Source of the DNA: Phaffia rhodozyma
Taxonomy: Eukaryota; Basidiomycota; Tremellomycetes; Cystofilobasidiales; Mrakiaceae
Assembly (NCBI GenBank): GCA_014706385.1
Contig: JACGZH010000005.1
Location: 1,550,001-1,614,000 of the forward strand
Direction: 5' to 3'
DNA length: 64,000 nucleotides
Position numbers and translations under genes: made by a program. The notes under the pieces are model-generated. The model was not told the origin of the DNA. It saw only the letters and a program-made list of their open reading frames with translations, and ran no database searches. Shown here in pieces: positions 57,288 to 64,000 of this stretch (the first letter of the stretch is position 1; each line of letters begins with the position of its first letter).

Positions 57288-58239
57288 CTAATCCTCTTGG
57301 TTTCGTTCGGCAGCTTTGACGGCATTCAGCGTTCTCACGGTGTCCAAGAGTGGGATCGGACCCGATCCATCTTCCTTAGCTTCGGCACGAAGTCGGGTCG
57401 CCTTACGCATTCTTCGGAGGAAGCTTTTATGAAGAATTTTTTTTTAAAAACACCAGGAGAAGAGTGATGTAAAGAACCGAAAGAAAGAGAGGAATATGAT
57501 GTCAAAACATGCAAACAGTAGCTTGATTTTGAAGTGGGACAATCGCTCTCACTCTTTGTATTGACAGCTATTGATTCAGTCAAATTTTGTAAAGTGAACA
57601 TTCGATCCAAAGTTGATCGAAGCGATTAACGAGTCATTCGATGCCAAATCATTCAAAGTTCGAACGGATCAGTCAGACCCCATATGAAGGAGAAGACGAG
57701 AGACCCGTCCTTCCGATTCTCCAAAAGTATCAGGATCGGATGTTCGCCTGTGAGCACTTACATTTCCCAGTCCTCCCTACGATGGATGAAAGTACAGAAG
57801 TTGAGAGATTAGACTATGTCATATCAAGAGGGAGAACAATAAAGAGATGACATAGATGGACGGGCGTACTTTTCTGCATGGCACTTCCAAGGTAGGAAGT
57901 ACTCGGCCTTTCGACATTGGTTCAACGTGATCAAGTGTCTGTCGATGCCGATAGGATAAGCATGATAGGCACAAGAGGAAGTTGGTATGTTCAATCCAGA
58001 TCAACATGAATTCTAAACGTCCCTTCTCTCCGTCTCTCTCGGATCGGAAGCAAGCTCCTGCTTGGAAGAGGCAGGATGAGAACTCTAAAAGACATTGAGA
58101 GATTTCAGACGTACTTTGAGCAGAGATCTCGGTAAGCTAGAGGCAGTCTGTGAGCTTTCATATCTTCCTGAGAAGCAATAGCTGGGTATTCAACTCTATG
58201 GATCTTTTCCTTTTCGTGTTCATCATGTGAAGGCGACAT
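57288..58239 (-). CDS. NDUFB7: complex I accessory subunit NDUFB7 (B18), five exons including two of 15 nt
   Basis: Twin CX9C subunit of mitochondrial NADH:ubiquinone oxidoreductase, facing the intermembrane space. Exons: 58239-58115, 57938-57870, 57776-57762 (15 nt), 57567-57553 (15 nt), 57423-57288; total 360 nt, 119 residues. All junctions are GT-AG and in phase. The protein starts MSPSHDEHEKEKIHRVEYPA, then HRLPLAYRDLCSKHLITLNQ, CRKAEYFLPWKCHAEK, EDWEICQYKD, FLRRMRKATRLRAEAKEDGS and ends AAERNQED. The four cysteines fall as CX9C (C-SKHLITLNQ-C) and CX9C (C-HAEKEDWEI-C), exactly the family pattern; the second pair is completed only if both 15-nt exons are included. RLPLAYRD and YFLPWKC are strongly conserved fungal NDUFB7 motifs. 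In-frame sequence upstream of MSPSH exists but looks like leader. Confidence 0.93.
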
Positions 58240-58481
58240 ATAGGCAGAGACGTGTTGGTTGGAAGGGAGGATACAGAAGGAACGGTCTGAATGTAGATGG
58301 AGATGAGGATGTTTGCGAATCGTCGGATTGGACGGGGTGCGAAGCGAGTGGGAATGCGGGGCAAGACTTATTTGATAAGTACGGAGTGGTATAATCAAAT
58401 ATATATATTCATCATACATCTTAACAACCAGTCTTCAAACGTTCATAAGTTCAATCTTTGAGTACAGGTGTAGGATCCGTT

Positions 58482-60184
58482 TCAGCCCATCCGTCCTCCG
58501 ATCTCACTAGCCCATCCTTTGGCTCTCTCGAATCCGTTTTGGAAGAATTGATAATCTCGGCTGTCGAGGATGGTTTGAGAAGGAGACGCAGAGCTCATCT
58601 TAGCTTCCTCCTGGTATGGATATGTGAGATGGAAAATTAGGAAGACTCACAAAGCTTCGATCACTTTGGCCCTACTTGTTACAACAAAAGGACCATGCTG
58701 GACAACACTGTTCGCAGAAATAGATAAAAAGAGAACAGACGTAAGAACAATCTCTGTTGAGGATCAACAACACGCTCATTGAAGCAAACGCGCTCACGGC
58801 TGGTTTAGGGGCTCTCCGGCAATCAGCACAAACCGGGTCTCGCCCTCAGCTTGAGCAGCCTTGATCTCCACTCCGTCTTGCCCGACTTGAGATGATAAAA
58901 CCAGTGTTGTTGATGCAGGATGAGTCTGGTCTCCGATCTGGAGCGAGCCAGTCAATGTGTAAATCTGTAATGAATTATATAGAGGTCAATTAGAGATGCA
59001 AGTAAGTTCTCTTAGCAACGATCTGGAACGTACAAAGGCGGTCCATCCCTGAGGGATGGTCTGGAACACCGAGGATGTAGGCGATTTCAGACGAATATCG
59101 TAGTAGTGGCAGCCTCCTTTGTGTCGAACTTTGCCCTAATGACAATAACCGACACACCCATTTGGATTGAATAAGATCATCTAACGAGAAGAGAAGAAGT
59201 CTGCAAGAGCTCACATTGACACCATGGGATTCTCCGCTGATCACCCGGATCTCTACATCCTCAGAAGGGTGCGCGGTCGAGATTCTGTAAATTGATTCAC
59301 CCAAATAAACACTCAGAACTCTCCATATAAAGCAGATGAACAAACATGAAAGATTTGGGACCTACTCCTGCGCAGATTGTTCTTGATAGTCAGGTTCACA
59401 GTCCTTTTCTGCCTCTGGCAAGTCGATCCACAATTGAAGCCCTCTAGGAGTCACTCCGCCTTTTGTTACAACGGGCATCTCAGCGTGGACAACTGGGATC
59501 GAGTAACAATAGAAGAAAGAGCATGTCAATGAGTCATAAGTTCGAAAATGATTTGAAGAAGAGACAGCTTACTTCCTCGGCCAGCTGATGAAGGAAAAAC
59601 AAGGCAAGATAGTGATAAATACAACGGTACAATACAAAGATACAACGATGAGAATGCCATACCGATCATCCATTGAAGATCTCCTGGGCCGAGCTTTCCT
59701 CTGTGACCCGCAAAATCTTCATGCTCAAATTGACCTGAGATCACCAAAGTAAGCGAGGTGTGAGACCAGATTCGGTCCGGGATGAGGGAAATAGGATGCG
59801 ACGGAAAGCAACTGTTTTACCTTCAAGGAGATAGGTCACTGTCGCCATACCTAATGTAGCACAAGCACTCTCATCAGTTGCCGATCTCACGAATCAGAAA
59901 ACATGTAAAGCTAGCTACCTCGATGGGGGTGCTGTACAAATCATCGGCCAAGCGCAAAACGACACTAGTCAGTATAAAATAAGAGCGACTGTCAAATAAA
60001 ATAGAGGAGATATACATACATCTGGAAAGCCTGCATCCTTTCCAACAGCAAATTCGTCTAGCATAAGGAACGGGGACAGAGACCTCAACGAAGAACTGCC
60101 TATGCTTCGCTTGACGACTGCTCCGGCTCCTTCTGCTTGAGCGATTGCTCTAACAGCTTTGACGATGGTTCTGGATGATGTCAT
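58482..60184 (-). CDS. pirin family cupin protein
   Basis: Bicupin, nuclear iron-binding protein; some members have quercetin dioxygenase activity. Start ATG 60184 (MTSSRTIVKAVRAIAQAEGA). Exons give GSSSLRSLSPFLMLDEFAVG, GFPDHPHRGM (metal-binding His pair of the first cupin, split by an intron), ATVTYLLEGQFEHEDFAGHR (third His), GKLGPGDLQWMIG then GRGIVHAEMPV (motif with a further His and Glu), RGLQLWIDLPEAEKDCEPDY, VRVISGESHGVN, VFQTIPQGWTAFIYTLTGSL (second cupin) and ETRFVLIAGEPLNQP. The C-terminal exon ends FQNGFERAKGWASEIGGRMG at stop 58482, the typical pirin tail. The gene shares a 201-bp promoter with the divergent esterase gene at 60386. Confidence 0.93.
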
Positions 60185-60385
60185 TGTATATATGGACGTG
60201 GTTTATGAATGCGAGTACTTGAAGAAATGAAGATAGTGGCGAAAGAAGAAAAACGACGGCCTCCTCATCCTCGCTTATATATCCCACGGAGGGGAGAGGA
60301 GGTATGGGAAAGATTAGCTAAGATTAGATAAACCGCACATTTAATCACCTTCTGGGAATTGTTACTGTTCTCCATCCGACCAACG
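60185..60385. promoter_or_regulatory. 201-bp divergent promoter of pirin and IAH1-type esterase
   Basis: Only 201 bp separate the two divergent start codons, so both genes probably share regulatory sequence. A TATATAT stretch (about 60272-60280) lies on the pirin side. No known transcription-factor site was recognised. Confidence 0.5.
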
Positions 60386-61745
60386 ATGTCTGTATCCCCT
60401 CAAAACTTGTTCGTTGCTTTCGGAGACTCTCTCACTCAGGTTAGTGTGATGGACATGTTTCAGGTTGCTCCCAACGGTTACTGATGCAATTTTTCGTTCT
60501 TGTGATATTCACAACAGACCTGGGACGAAGGCTCGTTATGCCAAAGGCTCGCCTGTTTGTCCTCATCTACACTCATCGCCTTCTGTTTCATTGCCTAGCA
60601 AAGCACTGTGATAGATACTCACGCCCTCATTCTAAAAGACTCTTACTGTCGTAAGCTCGATGTCATCAACAGAGGATACGGAGGATACAACACAGAATGG
60701 TTAGTCGCGATCTTATTTGGCCAGTCCTTGCTCCTTTCTTCCAAGAACATACACAGGCTCATCGTCGGTCATTGTAATATCTTCAGGGCACTCCCTATCC
60801 TTGACCAGGCAAGTCTTGATACAAGAACAGATCTTGTATAAATTTTAGACTCTTGTATTTCGACATAGTAGACTGATACCATGTTTGGTGATGATCCTAC
60901 CAGATTTTACCCCGAGAGGAGCAACTTACAAATGGCTCTCCCAAGATCGAGATTATGACCGTCTGGTTCGGTGCGAATGATGCTTGCTTACCCCCATCTG
61001 CACAACATGTAAGCCCAGTTCTGATCCGACCTCCATCTGTATATATCTTCGAGATTTTAAATTGTTGGTTCCCATCTTTGTCCCACCTCTTGCACGGCTT
61101 CACGCACTCCAGTTGTCCATCTCCGATTTTTCAAACAACCTCGATAAAATCATTACATCTGTTCAAACTCGCTCGCCGCAGACCAAGCTCGTCCTGATCA
61201 CTCCTCCTCCAATTCATGGGCCTACTCGAGCCGGTCTCATGGCTCCCCGAGCTCTGGATCGATCTCAGGAGAACACCAAGGCGTTTGCGGATGCAGTGTT
61301 GAAGGTGGGACAGGATACAAACGTGCCCGTAGTAGATATTTTCCGAGGTATCGAGAACTATCTTGGAGGAGATCTGGAAAGGACGAAGGAAGTCTTGAGA
61401 GACGGGTTACATTTCAACAAGGAAGGGTATCAAGTGAGCCTGCATGTTGATTGAAGAGCCTTCATAGGCGCCTCGATGACTGATATGATCAATTCTTCTC
61501 TTCATGAAAAACCAAGGTGCTCTACGACTTGTTAATCTCCACCATAAAAGAGAATTATCCTAGTCTCGAGCCCGATACTCTTCAGCTGACTTGGCCGGTG
61601 TGAGTATATATCTTTACTTTTAAAATCATCTAGTCGGACAGAGCGCTGAGAGCTACCACATTCATCGGATCAATATAGATGGTCTGATATCGATCGATCG
61701 GACGTCCAACGTTCTGTTGTTGCCCGTCCAAGGGACGAACTCTGA
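60386..61745 (+). CDS. IAH1: GDSL esterase, isoamyl acetate-hydrolysing type (IAH1)
   Basis: SGNH hydrolase that in yeast cleaves acetate esters. Exon 1 (start ATG 60386) reads MSVSPQNLFVAFGDSLTQ, with the GDSL block I serine. A 37-nt exon (ACC TGG GAC..., from about 60520) supplies TWDEGSLCQRLA. Then come YTHALILKDSYCRKLDVINR with GYGGYNTEW (block II Gly), ALPILDQILPREEQ, EIMTVWFGANDACLPPSAQH (block III GxND), LVLITPPPIHGPTRAG and DGLHFNKEGYQV (block V DxxH). The tail VWSDIDRSDVQRSVVARPRD ends at 61745. All four SGNH blocks are intact. Confidence 0.92.
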
Positions 61746-61993
61746 GATTACTTCCTAGATGTAAAACATAGCCATGCTGTCTCTCGGACATGGTACATAT
61801 ATCGGGCGTAAGGCATTTATAGAATGAGATGGAACATCTTTCTTATCTGTGAGAGAATGAGAGTGAGGAAGCTTGGGTCACGTGATTTGGACACAGAAAA
61901 GAAAGCCCATCTGGACGATTCCGTTTCTCTTTGCCTATCAATCATCTTCTTTTAGAACCCTCCGACCGACTGTCTAAGCCTTCATCTTCAGCC
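61746..61993. promoter_or_regulatory. promoter region of proline iminopeptidase with one CACGTG site
   Basis: Short interval between two plus-strand genes. It contains a TCACGTGA palindrome (core 61879-61884) about 110 bp upstream of the next start codon. Confidence 0.5.
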
Positions 61994-63941
<1,948 letters not shown>

Positions 63942-64000
63942 TTAGGCAAGAGATTGCCTTCCCCAGTGTTTTTCTCTTGTTTGTCTGAACGACAGTGGGA

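Noticed and set aside
57747..57762. A 14-nt segment (GTAAGTGCTCACAG) bounded by GT and AG, which looks like a tiny intron in NDUFB7
   Set aside because: Far too short to be spliced and the resulting frame lacks the family motif; using only its GTAAGT donor with the acceptor at 57568 gives the correct CX9C protein.

Overview
This is nuclear DNA of an intron-rich fungus, most likely a basidiomycete yeast (Tremellomycetes; a Cystofilobasidiales relative such as Phaffia is possible but unproven). Nearly every gene is cut by many short GT-AG introns (about 50-120 nt), often with GTNNGT donors. The proteins are typically fungal: an EF-hand external NADH dehydrogenase, Svf1, Efm7, Srp40/Nopp140, an OPT oligopeptide transporter, a ferric reductase and a PAQR/Izh receptor. 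I found no bacterial, viral or transposon gene, no tRNA or rRNA, and no CRISPR array.

Layout. 678-3458 (+) CofD/YNL011C-like; 4023-5488 (-) cyclin-like A; 7412-9336 (-) cysteine synthase; 10107-12163 (-) mitoribosomal uS9m; 12813-15364 (+) ferric reductase; 15645-16136 (-) TEN1-like OB-fold candidate; 16731-18004 (+) Ser-rich membrane protein; 18738-19736 (-) EFM7; 20037-22038 (-) GET3; 22288-24190 (+) PAQR receptor; 24563-26586 (+) orphan; 27629-30920 (-) external NADH dehydrogenase; 31579-33220 (+) SRP40/NOLC1; 33462-36438 (-) Pro/Ser/Thr-rich orphan; 37231-39477 (+) fumarase; 40096-41379 (+) cyclin-like B; 42333-48083 (+) OPT transporter; 49234-50877 (+) alpha/beta hydrolase; 51494-53631 (+) SVF1; 54558-56970 (+) COP9 subunit 4; 57288-58239 (-) complex I NDUFB7; 58482-60184 (-) pirin; 60386-61745 (+) IAH1-type esterase; 61994-63941 (+) proline iminopeptidase.

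The genes form no operon or pathway cluster. Several act in or on mitochondria (uS9m, NDH-2, NDUFB7, fumarase, probably cysteine synthase), which looks like chance. The genome carries both a complex I subunit and a bypass NADH dehydrogenase, so both electron-entry routes exist.

The main surprises are in gene architecture. Very small exons can be placed by reading-frame logic: 13 and 18 nt across the GET3 P-loop, two successive 15-nt exons in NDUFB7, and two 28-nt exons in the OPT gene. Fumarase appears built for dual localisation: a presequence exon is spliced upstream of an internal ATG that is itself followed at once by an intron. The NADH dehydrogenase ends in a 93-nt, stop-free, frame-preserving terminal intron. 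The two cyclin-like genes are dispersed paralogues, in opposite orientation about 35 kb apart, with shared intron positions. Clusters of CACGTG sites lie upstream of several genes. I saw no convincing new defence or mobile system.
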